Shown here: positions 52,727 to 60,929 of the stretch, one piece after another
Position numbering within the stretch: the stretch's first letter is position 1
How the letters are laid out: each line of letters opens with the position of its first letter
NCBI GenBank assembly: GCA_019638805.1
Contig: JAHBTA010000009.1
Span: 1 to 64,000, forward strand
Source of the DNA: Microbacteriaceae bacterium
GTDB lineage: Bacteria > Actinomycetota > Actinomycetes > Actinomycetales > Microbacteriaceae
DNA length: 64,000 bases
Direction of reading: 5' to 3'
The notes under the pieces: generated by a model
Seen by the model: only the letters and a program-made list of their open reading frames with translations
Database searches by the model: none
Told to the model about the DNA's origin: nothing
Position numbers and translations under genes: made by a program

Positions 52727-53344
52727 ATGGCTGTAGCGGTCGCGCGCGACTTCCGCCGGAAGGCGTCAGCCGCCACAGCGGGCATCCTCGCTGCCGCCGC
52801 GGCGCTCGTGCTTGGCGGCGGGATCGGCGTCCTCGTGCAGGGCTTCGACGCCGCTTCGGGCGGCGGCTACCTATTCGCGGCGGGCAGCACCCTCCTGGTG
52901 CTCGCCGCCGTCGCGGTGCCGGCCCGCCGGACCGCTCGCACGTTGCGGGCGCTGCGCCGCCGGTTCCCCACCGCGACGATCTTCCTGCTGCGCCAGGTCG
53001 CTGATCTGCCCTACTCACCGGCGGACTTCCCGCCCGGCCACGGCTGGGTTGCTACGGTCGCGGACGCCCGTGGGGTGTCGTTCTGGTCGATGGGTCGGCA
53101 TCCATCGGAGCTCGCCTCGATTGCGTGGGACGCCCTGGGTGCGATCGTGCCGCATGAGGTGGCCGACGACCGGGGGACGATCTTCGTGGTCAACGTCGAG
53201 CACCCGGCGTCAACCTCTCCCCTGCCGGTTCAGCTCGGGTACTGCTCCGGGCTGTTCGTCGGCGCGCTCGGCGCCGACGACTGCCGGGCGGTCGTGCCGC
53301 TCGTCAACGCCCACCGCGCGCTCGACTCCTCCCCGTCGCACTAG
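52727..53344 (+). CDS. Hypothetical membrane protein
   Basis: A 205-residue protein with two hydrophobic segments near the N-terminus (about 17-38 and 44-64). A basic stretch (ARRTARTLRALRRRF) follows, and then a soluble domain of about 120 residues with FVVNVEHP. The start at 52727 has CGAGGAGTCC upstream. No family recognized. It lies just outside the right-hand direct repeat. The following 196 bases hold no recognized feature. Confidence 0.6.
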   Translation: MAVAVARDFRRKASAATAGILAAAAALVLGGGIGVLVQGFDAASGGGYLFAAGSTLLVLAAVAVPARRTARTLRALRRRFPTATIFLLRQVADLPYSPADFPPGHGWVATVADARGVSFWSMGRHPSELASIAWDALGAIVPHEVADDRGTIFVVNVEHPASTSPLPVQLGYCSGLFVGALGADDCRAVVPLVNAHRALDSSPSH

Positions 53345-53540
53345 GCGCCGGAGACACTCGTTCCGGGGGTATCGCCACGCGGGGCGCCCTGCGCTACTGT
53401 GGTCGGCGTTGGCGGCTGGTTACCGCCTAGACGTCCCGACCCCGAAGCCTCTCCCTGATCCGAGGCTCTGTGTCCTCGTCACAGCGTTGTGCGGTCGGCG
53501 GCTCCTGATCCGCTGCCGGCCGCACACTGGCTCCGGCTCG

Positions 53541-53780
53541 CTACGGTTCGAGACGCGCGGCGAACGCATCCCAGGCCGCTTGCAGCTCGGCGTCGGTGCC
53601 GCTGGCGAGCCAATGCCGGGTGATGTTGACGCCCTGCAGTTTGAGCTCGACGAACAGCCGGTGCGGCTCGCTCACGCGATCGAAGATCGCGGCGACCGTG
53701 ACCACGTTGGCGGGATTGATCCACAGCCGCGGCGCGCCCTCCGGCGCGTCGGCATCCGGGAGCGGGATCAAGCCGGCCAT
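53541..53780 (-). CDS. Small hypothetical protein
   Basis: A 79-residue protein with PRLWINPANVVTVAAIF and RLFVELKLQGV strands and a short C-terminal helix. No motif is recognized. It is divergent from the antitoxin gene that follows, and could share its promoter region. Confidence 0.5.
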   Translation of the reverse strand: MAGLIPLPDADAPEGAPRLWINPANVVTVAAIFDRVSEPHRLFVELKLQGVNITRHWLASGTDAELQAAWDAFAARLEP

Positions 53781-53846
53781 GCGACGACCCTAGCGAAAGT
53801 GACATGAATGTGTGCATGTTCGTGTCACGGCGGGTAGACTATCGAC

Positions 53847-54128
53847 ATGTCGATCGCTCCCATTCTTCCCAGCCGCGACGCGCGGACGGAGATCCCCAAG
53901 GCGCTCCGCCGCTTCCGCGCCGAGGGCGCGACGGCCGACCCTGTGATCTTCGGCTCGCACCGCCGCCCCGAGGCGGTCGTGATCCCGTTCGAGCTGTACC
54001 GCGAACTGCTCCCCGCGATCGAGGAGGTCGAAATCGCGGCCCTCGTGAGCGCCCGCCAGTCCGAGCCGGCGCGGCCGCTCAGCGAGCTCGCCGGCGAGCT
54101 CGGCCTGGACCCGGCCGACTACCGCTAG
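53847..54128 (+). CDS. Antitoxin-like protein (Phd-type)
   Basis: A 93-residue protein: ARTEIPKALRRF, DPVIFGSHRRPEAVVIPFELYREL, and an acidic C-terminal helix. The GSHRRPEAVVIPFE segment is the Phd/YefM-like strand pair. It is followed with no gap by the RelE-like toxin gene; this is the second toxin-antitoxin pair of the window. Confidence 0.75.
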   Translation: MSIAPILPSRDARTEIPKALRRFRAEGATADPVIFGSHRRPEAVVIPFELYRELLPAIEEVEIAALVSARQSEPARPLSELAGELGLDPADYR

Positions 54129-54482
54129 GTGGCGCGCCGCAAGCTGGCGCTGACCAGCCTCCCCGGCTTCGACCGCGACGTCTACGCCCTGCCGGACCTG
54201 CGCACGCGGAAGATGGCGCTCGACATGCTCGTGCTCGTCCGCGACGGCAAGGCCCGCGGGGAGCCGCTGGGCGAGCACGTCAAGACCGGCGACCTCTCCG
54301 ACTGCTACAAGTTCTACTTCGACCCGGACGGCTCCGGGAAGCCCCGCTACCGGCTCGTCTACCGCTACACCCCCGACGAGCTCACGGCGATCGCGCTCGA
54401 GGCGGTCGCCGTGGGACAGCGCAGCGGCCTCGAGGTGTACCTGCGTGCCGCCGGCCGACTCGGCCGACTCCCCGAGGAGTAG
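54129..54482 (+). CDS. RelE/ParE-like toxin
   Basis: A 117-residue protein starting at GTG directly after the antitoxin stop. The central CYKFYFDPDGSGKPRYRLVYRY, then ELTAIALEAVAVGQR, matches the RelE-like beta sheet with the RLVYR motif. It likely acts as an mRNA interferase or gyrase inhibitor; which of the two is unknown. Confidence 0.75.
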   Translation: MARRKLALTSLPGFDRDVYALPDLRTRKMALDMLVLVRDGKARGEPLGEHVKTGDLSDCYKFYFDPDGSGKPRYRLVYRYTPDELTAIALEAVAVGQRSGLEVYLRAAGRLGRLPEE

Positions 54483-54490
54483 CCCGGCGC

Positions 54491-55756
54491 TCAGGCCGCC
54501 CGCGCGACCGGCAGGTGCTCCCACCTCGTCGTGTAGTGCGGGGTGAGCATCTGCCGGCGCATGGCCCACTCGGGCGGGGTGCGGAGTCCCGCTCGGCCGA
54601 GGCCGAGCGTGCCGGGTCCGAAGCGGTCCTCGACGGCCTGCATCGTGTCCCCGAGCCGCCTGCGCTCCGAGAGCGGCACGAAGGGCTCGAGGTAGGGCTG
54701 ACTCCCCCGCGGCACGAGGTCGGTGACCACGATCCCGGCTCGGACGTAGCGGGTGTCGGGGGTGAGTCGCGGCGGGAGCGCCGCGGTGGCGGCGCGGACG
54801 AGCTCGATCGGGTCGTCCGTGTGCGTCGGCAGGCTCACCGCGACGGAGGGGTGATCCTGCGCTGCGCCGTACCACGACGTCGAGCACCAGGCGGTCATGG
54901 TCTTGGCGACGAGGCCGTGCCGGCGGAGCCGCTGCGCGGCGTTCTGCGCGTAGACGGCCATGACCTGCGCCATGCGGTCGGCGTCGGTGATCGGGGTCGA
55001 GAACGAGCGGGAGTAGATCAGCTGGTCGCGGGTCGCGCGCGGCCCCTCGAGCGGGATGCAATGCTCGCCGCGCAGCTCGCGGACGGTGCGCGCGAGCACG
55101 ACAGAGAACCAGCGCCGGATCTGCCGGTCGTCGGCGTCTCGGAGATCCTTCATGGAGTGGATGCCGTAGCCGGCGAGCCGTCGCGTGGTGCGCCCGGCGA
55201 CGCCCCACAGGTCGACGACGGAGTGGGTGGCGAGGTAGTTGTCGAGCCAGCCGGGCGGCGCCTCCGCGAGGTCGCACACGCCCTCGAACGCCGGGTGAGC
55301 TTTCGCGTGCTTGTTGGCGAGCTTGGCGAGCGTCTTGCTCGTGGCGATCCCGACGGAGACGGGGATGCCGAGCAGCCGGCGCGCTCCGTCGCGGATCGCG
55401 CGACCGGCGGCGGCGCCGCCGTTGAGGCCGATGAAGCTCTCGTCGATCGAGTAGACCTCCTGCCACGCCGAGTACCGGCCGATCACTTCCATGAGCCGGA
55501 CGGACAGGTCGCCGTAGAGCTCGTAGTTGCTCGAGCGGGCGATCAGGCCGTGTCGGTCGGCGGTCGCCTGCAGCTTGAACCACGGCTCCCCCATCGGCAC
55601 GCCGAGCTGCTTCGCCTCGGCCGATCGCGCGACCACGCATCCATCGTTGTTGCTGAGCACCACGACGGGGCGGCCCTCGAGGCGGGGGTCGAACAGCCGC
55701 TCGCAGCTGACGTAGAACGCATTGGCGTCGACCAGCGCGACCGCCGGCCTAGACAT
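54491..55756 (-). CDS. umuC: Y-family DNA polymerase V subunit UmuC
   Basis: A 421-residue error-prone polymerase. The opening VALVDANAFYVSCERLFDP, then NNDGCVVARSAEAKQLGV, and YSIDESFIGL (catalytic Asp-Glu) define the family. RLLGIPVSVGIATSKTLAKLANK follows. The length is standard. It overlaps umuD by 8 bases and is controlled by the SOS box upstream of it. It allows replication past DNA damage and can raise mutation rates; such pairs are common on plasmids. Confidence 0.95.
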   Translation of the reverse strand: MSRPAVALVDANAFYVSCERLFDPRLEGRPVVVLSNNDGCVVARSAEAKQLGVPMGEPWFKLQATADRHGLIARSSNYELYGDLSVRLMEVIGRYSAWQEVYSIDESFIGLNGGAAAGRAIRDGARRLLGIPVSVGIATSKTLAKLANKHAKAHPAFEGVCDLAEAPPGWLDNYLATHSVVDLWGVAGRTTRRLAGYGIHSMKDLRDADDRQIRRWFSVVLARTVRELRGEHCIPLEGPRATRDQLIYSRSFSTPITDADRMAQVMAVYAQNAAQRLRRHGLVAKTMTAWCSTSWYGAAQDHPSVAVSLPTHTDDPIELVRAATAALPPRLTPDTRYVRAGIVVTDLVPRGSQPYLEPFVPLSERRRLGDTMQAVEDRFGPGTLGLGRAGLRTPPEWAMRRQMLTPHYTTRWEHLPVARAA

Positions 55757-56159
55757 GGTGGATGCAGTAGGTGACGACCCCGAAGATCACGAGCTCGCTG
55801 AGCCCGTCGACGCGGATCACCGGGTAGCGGGGATTCTCCGGCCGCAGTTCCACGAACCCGTCGCCGCGGTGCAGCCGCTTCACCGTGTACTCGCCGTCGA
55901 TCGACGCGAGCACCACGGCGCTGCTGCTCGGCTCGATCGAGCGGTCGATGAGCAGCACGTCGCCGTCGTAGATGCCGGCGCCTTCCATCGAGTCCCCCAC
56001 GACTCGGAACAGGAAGGTCGCGGAGGGGTCCTTGATGAGCTGTCGGGTGAGGTCGATGCGCTCCGCGCCGTAGTCCTGCGCGGGCGACGGATAGCCTGCG
56101 GGGACGGTGCCGAGCAGCCAGAGCTCGTCGACCCCGGAGGCTGCCACCCGCGCCAGCAT
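55749..56159 (-). CDS. umuD: UmuD-like S24 self-cleaving protein
   Basis: A 136-residue protein with a cleavage site Ala 21-Gly 22 (VPAGYPS), the active serine in VVGDSMEGAG (Ser 57) and the active lysine in YTVKRL (Lys 94). RecA filaments trigger self-cleavage to UmuD', which joins UmuC. The start at 56159 (GGAGG just upstream) is chosen because an earlier GTG lies inside the SOS box. Confidence 0.92.
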   Translation of the reverse strand: MLARVAASGVDELWLLGTVPAGYPSPAQDYGAERIDLTRQLIKDPSATFLFRVVGDSMEGAGIYDGDVLLIDRSIEPSSSAVVLASIDGEYTVKRLHRGDGFVELRPENPRYPVIRVDGLSELVIFGVVTYCIHHV

Positions 56160-56173
56160 CCCACCTCCGTCCA

Positions 56174-56189
56174 TCGAACACACGTTCGA
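56174..56189. promoter_or_regulatory. LexA (SOS) box of umuDC
   Basis: TCGAACACACGTTCGA: a near-perfect match to the actinobacterial/Bacillus-type SOS box (CGAAC...GTTCG), lying 15 bases upstream of the chosen umuD start. The host LexA should repress umuDC until DNA damage. Confidence 0.88.
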
Positions 56190-56219
56190 GTGGAGTGTAG
56201 GTGCGGCGTCCGACGAGCG

Positions 56220-56891
56220 TCAAACCTCGGCCGGGATCGTGAGCTCGGGTCCGTCTTCGCGGAGCGGGGCGACCGCGTACCACGCGCAGTCCGCGAGAAC
56301 GGGTCGCGCTGCGGCGATCGCGGCGTCGACGAACGCCTGATCCCCCTCGAGGTCGCGGGCGAGCCAGTCGTCCCACCATGTCTCGGGCAGGGCGACCGGG
56401 TTGCGGTCATGCACCTTCGCGAGCTCGGGAACGCTCGCCATCGTCAGGATCGTGGCGGTGAGCAGCCACGGCTCCTCCTCGCTCCCCCGCCACCACGAGT
56501 ACAGCCCGGCGAACGCCAGACCCTCGCCGGCGGCGGGGTGGATGTACTGCGGCTCCTTGCCGCTCTCGCCGGCGATCCACTCGTAGTAGCCCTCGGCCGG
56601 GATGAGGCACCGCTTCGACTTCACGCCGGCGCGCCAGGTGGCTTTGCTCGCGGCGTCCTCGCTGCGGGCGTTGAAGGTGCTGAACTTCAGCTTCGGGGAC
56701 TTGGCCCACGCGGGGATGAGCGACCATCGGGCCGGCTCGACCTGCCGCCCTTCTGAGCCCTCGCGGACGACGGCGATCGTCTGCGTCGGCTTGATGTTCC
56801 ACGACGGGCCGGGCACCACCGCGTCGGCGCCGGCATTGAACAGGGAGGCGAGCTCGACCTTCTCCTGCGCTCGGACGTAGCGGCCGCACAT
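56220..56891 (-). CDS. SRAP-domain (YedK/HMCES-like) protein
   Basis: A 223-residue protein with the SRAP catalytic set: Cys 2 (MCGRY), an Asn in TFNARSE (Asn 74), EGYYEW (Glu 100/104) and KVHDRNPV (His 161). These enzymes crosslink to abasic sites in single-stranded DNA and protect them. It lies just upstream of umuDC, divided from it by the SOS box region, and forms a DNA-damage module with it. Confidence 0.92.
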   Translation of the reverse strand: MCGRYVRAQEKVELASLFNAGADAVVPGPSWNIKPTQTIAVVREGSEGRQVEPARWSLIPAWAKSPKLKFSTFNARSEDAASKATWRAGVKSKRCLIPAEGYYEWIAGESGKEPQYIHPAAGEGLAFAGLYSWWRGSEEEPWLLTATILTMASVPELAKVHDRNPVALPETWWDDWLARDLEGDQAFVDAAIAAARPVLADCAWYAVAPLREDGPELTIPAEV

Positions 56892-57027
56892 GGTGGCGAG
56901 GCTACCGGCACCCTCCGCAGCCGCGCTTCCTCAGGCGGGCGACGGGGGCCTTCGCTCCGTCAGCAGCTTCGGGTAGCGTGCAGCTAATCCAGCAGGCCGC
57001 ATTCCCTGATCCGCCGCCTGCCTGGTA

Positions 57028-57063
57028 GGGCCGGAGCGGAACCATCTGATTCCGCTTCGGCCC
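57028..57063 (-). terminator. Hairpin after the relaxase operon
   Basis: GGGCCGGAGCGGAA pairs with TTCCGCTTCGGCCC (one G-T mismatch) around CCATCTGA, 14 bases beyond the stop of the coiled-coil gene. It ends the mobC-relaxase operon. The rest of 56892-57076 shows no gene. Confidence 0.7.
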
Positions 57064-57076
57064 GCCCATCCCCTTC

Positions 57077-57868
57077 CTAGCGGCCGCGGTCGATCGTGCG
57101 GCCGGGCTTGACCTTCGTCTTGGCGCGCGGCGACCTCGGCCGTGTCCCGCGGATCGCCTCGTTCGGGTGGCGCGCCTGGTCGACGTCGGCCTGCTTCCAG
57201 GCGGCCGCGGCCGCCGGCTCCCCCGCCTGGTTGATCCGGTCGGCGTGCTCCTCGCGGCGCACCGCCGAGTCCCACTCGACCTCGGCGTGCTCCTCGAGCG
57301 CGGCTGCCTCGTCGCGCAGCGCGCGCGCGTCGCGTCCGTCTGCGGCGTCGGCCTGCAGCTCGAGCACGTCGGCCTCGATCGTCAGCCCGACCGCGAGGTC
57401 CTGGTCGATGCGCCCCTGCTCCCGCTCCGCCTCCCGCTCCTGACGGGCGACGCTGTGGCGGCCGAGCTCGGCACGCACGACGGCGGGGTCGGCGCTGCTC
57501 TCGTTCACCTCGATCCCGTACCGCTCGCGCAGCTCTTGGCGGATGCGGCTCTCGGCCGCGCGCGCCGTCTCGTCCTCGTCGCGCCAGGTGACCGCTGTCT
57601 CGTAGACGCGGGCGACCTGCCCGACGTCGGCCTGGTCCCACCACGACGCCTCATGCACCGGCGCGAGCTCCGCCCGCGCTGTCGAGCGGTCCGCGTCGAT
57701 CCGCGCCTGCAGCTGCCGTGCCTCGTCGAGGTCGCGGCGCGTGGCCTGCTCGAGCCGCCCGCGTCGTGCGTTGCTAGCCGTCCGGGCCAGCTGCGCCGAC
57801 GTCATCAGCGCCATGCGCAGGTTGCCTTCGGCCTGATCGGTCACCCCGTCAGCTTCCACTTCTGCCAT
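57077..57868 (-). CDS. Coiled-coil mobilization accessory protein
   Basis: A 263-residue, highly charged, largely helical protein with heptad-like Glu/Arg/Ala repeats through most of its length (for example RQEREAEREQGRIDQDLA) and a basic C-terminus (RAKTKVKPGRTIDRGR). No domain is recognized. It is encoded 13 bases after the relaxase and probably assists DNA transfer or bridges relaxase to other factors. Confidence 0.6.
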   Translation of the reverse strand: MAEVEADGVTDQAEGNLRMALMTSAQLARTASNARRGRLEQATRRDLDEARQLQARIDADRSTARAELAPVHEASWWDQADVGQVARVYETAVTWRDEDETARAAESRIRQELRERYGIEVNESSADPAVVRAELGRHSVARQEREAEREQGRIDQDLAVGLTIEADVLELQADAADGRDARALRDEAAALEEHAEVEWDSAVRREEHADRINQAGEPAAAAAWKQADVDQARHPNEAIRGTRPRSPRAKTKVKPGRTIDRGR

Positions 57869-57881
57869 GATCCCTCTCCCC

Positions 57882-59447
57882 CTATCGCTCGATGCCGCGT
57901 TCCGGCTTGGTGGTCGGCACGTTTGGCCGCTGCGGGTTCAGCGGTGTCGGGAGCGGGCTGCCCGGCCGAGCCGGTGCCGCCCCGGCAGTCGCCCGCTGCA
58001 CCGCTTCCGTCGTCGAGCCCGTCGACGGCGTTCCCGCTAGCTCGGGGAGCCGTGTTCGCACGGCATCGAGCCGGGCGCCGAGAGCGTCGCGGATCTGCGC
58101 CGCCCGCCGGGCTTCCTCCACCGCGCTGTGCATGTCATGGATCGCCTGTGCGGTCCTCATCAGCTGCCGGAACAGCATCGCCTCCGCGACCGTGCCCTGC
58201 CCGCCGGTCGAGGCCATAGCCATGAGCGAGGCGACGCCGGCGATCGACCGCAGCGGGCTCGTCCGCCGCGGCGCGGCATCCCGCGCGCGGAGCTGCGCGG
58301 TGCGCGCCAGAGTGCGAGCCGCGTCCGCCAGCGGCCCCGGCTCCACCTCGAGCCGCTGCGACCATGCCGCGAACGCGCCGGACGTCTCTCTCGCCGCATG
58401 CGCCCAGGTCGCCCGATCGTGCGGGTCGATGCCGCGCAGCTGCTCCCTCAGCGCCGCGACGTCCTCCGTGTACTCGCGCCACAGGTCGGGGCCGGGCTCG
58501 TGCTGCTCACGGCCGGGCGCGACCGGGCTGTACCGGAGCGGGTTGCGCCAGGTGGCCCGCCACTCGTCGACGGCGGCCTGCGCCGACGTCGGGGTGTCCG
58601 GCCAGCCGTCCCGCAGCCGCGGCAGCGTGAGGTCGCGCGCCAGCCGCCCGCCGCCGTACCACACGATCGACTCGCCGGGCTGGGGCCGCAGGGCGACCGA
58701 GTAGCCGGCCACCACGTCGTCGCGGTCCGCGGCGAACCGGGGCCGCACGACGACGCCGGCCTGGTGCAGCCGGCGCACGAACTCGCCCTCGTCGACGCTC
58801 GCCGCTGCGGCCGCGCGGACGGTCCGCTCGAGCCGCACCGACGCGACCGAGGTGTCGCCGCGGCGCTCGGCGGTGGCGCGCTCCCCCGGCCGCTCGCCCC
58901 GCATGGCCATGTCGGAGCCGCGGGACTCGAGGACCTGCAAGCCGTGCTCCTGCTCGAGCTCGCGGGCGATCCGCTGCGCCCGCGAGTAGTCGTGGTGGAT
59001 CGACGCCTTGGTGCCGTCCTCGCGGATCAGGTTCACCGCGATATGGATGTGGTCGTTGCCGGCGGCCGACAGGCCGTGCCGGACGGCCACCCAGCGGCAT
59101 TGCGCCTTCCCGGATGCCTCGGTGAAGCCCATGCGGTCGACGAACTGCTGCGCGATCCTCGACCACGCCTCGTCGCTCAGCTGCCCCTCCTCCGCTCGGA
59201 GGCTGAGCGAGCAATGCCAGACGTGCCCTCCGGGCACCTCGACCCCGAACGCCGTGCGTGGCTCGTCGAGGTCGCGCGCGATCGCCAGCGCGGTCGCCCG
59301 GTCCAACTCCGCGTCGCCGTAGAACGTGAACGTCGCGCTGTCGCCGTTCACCAGGTGCGGCTCGGTGTGCTCATTGCGCCGCCCCTCCCCCGCCAGGTAG
59401 GTCAGGAGCCCGCCGAGGCGATCGCCGCGGGTCACGTTCGGCATCAT
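57882..59447 (-). CDS. MOB-type relaxase
   Basis: A 521-residue protein. The N-terminal relaxase domain has motif I with the likely catalytic Tyr 17 (GGLLTYLAG), WHCSLSL (about 77-83), and the metal-binding triad HGLSAAGNDHIHIAVN with His 124, 133 and 135. It nicks oriT and stays attached to the 5' end during transfer. The start is ATG 59447 or ATG 59444, overlapping the MobC stop. The coupling protein and secretion channel are encoded at 10-18.7 kb. Confidence 0.92.
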   Translation of the reverse strand: MMPNVTRGDRLGGLLTYLAGEGRRNEHTEPHLVNGDSATFTFYGDAELDRATALAIARDLDEPRTAFGVEVPGGHVWHCSLSLRAEEGQLSDEAWSRIAQQFVDRMGFTEASGKAQCRWVAVRHGLSAAGNDHIHIAVNLIREDGTKASIHHDYSRAQRIARELEQEHGLQVLESRGSDMAMRGERPGERATAERRGDTSVASVRLERTVRAAAAASVDEGEFVRRLHQAGVVVRPRFAADRDDVVAGYSVALRPQPGESIVWYGGGRLARDLTLPRLRDGWPDTPTSAQAAVDEWRATWRNPLRYSPVAPGREQHEPGPDLWREYTEDVAALREQLRGIDPHDRATWAHAARETSGAFAAWSQRLEVEPGPLADAARTLARTAQLRARDAAPRRTSPLRSIAGVASLMAMASTGGQGTVAEAMLFRQLMRTAQAIHDMHSAVEEARRAAQIRDALGARLDAVRTRLPELAGTPSTGSTTEAVQRATAGAAPARPGSPLPTPLNPQRPNVPTTKPERGIER

Positions 59448-59842
59448 GCGCCGGCCAACCGATCCACCGCCGCGCTCAGCCGCGGGTACAGGTCGCGGAA
59501 CTCCGCGACCACCGCCTCGGCCTCGGCCGGGAAGTGCCCCTCCGTATTCGCGAACCGGGCGAGCTGGTTCACGTTGTTCGCGATCGTCCCGACCTCGCGG
59601 CGCATCGCGAACAGCTCCGCGATCACCCGCTTGCGCTCCGCGCTCGTCTCCACGTCCGACGACAGCGCCGCCTCGAACATCAGCCGCGGCACGTCGACCC
59701 CGGCGGCCGCCGCACGGGCCTCGAGCTCGGCCTGCTCGGTCGCGGTCGCCTTCACCGTGTACCGCTTCGAGCGCCGCTCCCCCGCCGGCGCGTTCGCCCG
59801 CCGGCGACGACCCAGGACGCCCCCGGAATCCTTCTCGGCCAC
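59444..59842 (-). CDS. MobC-like relaxosome protein
   Basis: A 132-residue protein. A basic N-terminus with RRSKRYTVKATATEQAELEARA (ribbon-helix-helix region) is followed by a helical C-terminus with AMRREVGTIANNVNQLARFAN, the core of the MobC family. It binds oriT and helps the relaxase melt the nick site. A candidate oriT lies 90 bases upstream. Confidence 0.9.
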   Translation of the reverse strand: MAEKDSGGVLGRRRRANAPAGERRSKRYTVKATATEQAELEARAAAAGVDVPRLMFEAALSSDVETSAERKRVIAELFAMRREVGTIANNVNQLARFANTEGHFPAEAEAVVAEFRDLYPRLSAAVDRLAGA

Positions 59843-59870
59843 GTCCTCACCGCCCTTCCGCCAGCGCAGC

Positions 59871-59893
59871 GACCCCGCTTTCGGGCGGGGCGT
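59871..59893. repeat. GC hairpin upstream of mobC
   Basis: CCCCGC and GCGGGG pair around a TTTCGG-type loop, with GAC/GTC extending the stem, 29 bases upstream of the MobC start. It is part of the oriT region or a leader hairpin. Confidence 0.5.
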
Positions 59894-59932
59894 CTGAGGC
59901 CAGTATGCGCCTCGGCATCCCGCAGGGCAAGC

Positions 59933-59951
59933 GACTTAGTGCAACTAAGTC
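59933..59951. other. Candidate oriT inverted repeat
   Basis: GACTTAG-TGCAA-CTAAGTC is a perfect 7-bp inverted repeat with a 5-base spacer, followed by TATAGCTTGCTCC. The stretch is AT-rich compared with its surroundings and lies just upstream of mobC and the relaxase. This is the usual layout of an origin of transfer; the nick site is not identified. Confidence 0.6.
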
Positions 59952-60002
59952 TATAGCTTGCTCCGTCTGTCACTCCGCGATGGCGGTGCCGTGGACGGCC
60001 AC

Positions 60003-60223
60003 CGGCTTGCAGAGCCGGATCAGGGGAGCCTTCGGCTCCGGGGGTTGTTGGCCGGCTTCGCCGGCGGGCAACTCCGTTGCCTTTCGGCCTGGTGAGGGTA
60101 CGCACCGCTCCCCGACCGTCAAGGGCTTTCGCGGCATATCCTCCGTCGCTTCGCTCGTCCGGTATTCCACGGTCCCTTGACGGTCGGCTCCCAGCGCGGG
60201 CTTCGGCGGGTGCCGAAAGGCAA
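60003..60223 (+). promoter_or_regulatory. Hairpin cluster and structured leader type B, copy 2
   Basis: Three GC hairpins (CCGGCT...AGCCGG near 60003; GGAGCC-TTC-GGCTCC near 60025; GTTGGCCGGC-TTC-GCCGGC near 60045) precede the type B leader. Its closing stem is TTGCCTTTCGGC (60077-60088) with GCCGAAAGGCAA (60212-60223), 12 perfect bp. Its inner stem is CCGACCGTCAAGGG (60112-60125) with CCCTTGACGGTCGG (60174-60187), 14 perfect bp. Inside lies the conserved core CTTTCGCGGCATATCCTCC and GGTATTCCACG. The ribosome binding site of the 32-residue gene follows. Confidence 0.75.
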
Positions 60224-60247
60224 TGGGAGATGTGAGAGGAGCGCGTG

Positions 60248-60346
60248 ATGGACGCGAACGGAATCAGCCAGGGCCAGATCCTCGTCGGCGGGTACGAGGT
60301 GCCGGTCGACCCGATGGACGAGCTGCAGTGCGAGAGCTGCCAGTGA
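60248..60346 (+). CDS. 32-residue peptide ending CESCQ
   Basis: A short gene with AGAGGAGCGC ribosome binding site and ATG. The product is polar, contains GQILVGGYEVPVDP, and ends with a CxxC pair (LQCESCQ). Its stop overlaps the start of the redoxin gene (TGATG). The CxxC suggests a redox or metal site linked to the glutaredoxin encoded next; no family is recognized. Confidence 0.6.
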   Translation: MDANGISQGQILVGGYEVPVDPMDELQCESCQ

Positions 60347-60627
60347 TGAGCGCGATCACCGAGTCGCCGGCGACCAGCCTCGAGGCCGTCGTCTACAGCA
60401 AGCCGTCCTGCGTGCAGTGCGCGGCGACCTACCGGGCGCTCGACGCCAAGGGGGTCCGCTACCGCGTCGTCGACCTCGCGCAGGACCCGGAGGCACTGGC
60501 CTACGTCAAGGGGCTCGGCTACTCGAGCGCGCCGGTGGTGGTCGTCAGCGACACCGACCATTGGGCTGGCTTCCGGCCGGACCACATCGAGCGGATCGCC
60601 GCCCAGCTCGAGGCGGCGCGGTCATGA
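60346..60627 (+). CDS. NrdH/mycoredoxin-like glutaredoxin
   Basis: A 93-residue thioredoxin-fold protein with VVYSKPSCVQCAAT (active site CVQC), then LGYSSAPVVVV (cis-Pro region) and HWAGFRPDHI, matching NrdH-type redoxins. It reduces disulfides, perhaps in ribonucleotide reductase or the neighbouring CxxC peptide. It is coupled to genes on both sides, by TGATG and ATGA overlaps. Confidence 0.88.
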   Translation: MSAITESPATSLEAVVYSKPSCVQCAATYRALDAKGVRYRVVDLAQDPEALAYVKGLGYSSAPVVVVSDTDHWAGFRPDHIERIAAQLEAARS

Positions 60628-60869
60628 CCGAGGAGCAGGCCACCCTCGAGGTCGATGTGCCGCCGCGCGAGCTGTTCCTGATCCCGGAGGAGGTCGCCGC
60701 CCAGCTCGGCGCGAGCGTCCGTGAGCTGCGGCGTCTGCGCGACACCGGCGCGGGGCCGGCGTACTTCACGATCGGCACCGCGATCCGATACCTGCCCGCC
60801 GACGTCGACCAGTGGCGCAGCGAGCACCCGGAAGGGCTGCCCCTCCCCCGGCCTCTCCCGCCGACGTGA
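60624..60869 (+). CDS. Excisionase-like HTH protein
   Basis: An 81-residue protein of the HTH_17 type: LFLIPEEVAAQLGASVRELRRL is the helix-turn-helix and AYFTIGTAIRYLPADVDQWR is the wing. It may be an excisionase or a transfer regulator. It is the last gene of the leader-controlled operon and is followed by a strong terminator. Confidence 0.8.
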   Translation: MTEEQATLEVDVPPRELFLIPEEVAAQLGASVRELRRLRDTGAGPAYFTIGTAIRYLPADVDQWRSEHPEGLPLPRPLPPT

Positions 60870-60890
60870 GCAGCGGCGATAGGACGCACG

Positions 60891-60920
60891 CTCGCCCCGC
60901 CTCGAAGGAGGCGGGGCGAG
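60891..60920. terminator. Bidirectional hairpin terminator
   Basis: CTCGCCCCGCCTC pairs perfectly with GAGGCGGGGCGAG (13 bp) around GAAG. It lies between two convergent genes and can serve both. Confidence 0.75.
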
Positions 60921-60929
60921 GGTCTGCGG

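Noticed and set aside
52541..53430. Phrase CTGGTTACCGC repeated near 52541 and 53412 as a possible attachment site
   Set aside because: Only about 11 bases are shared and no integrase or tRNA gene adjoins it; chance or weak repeat.
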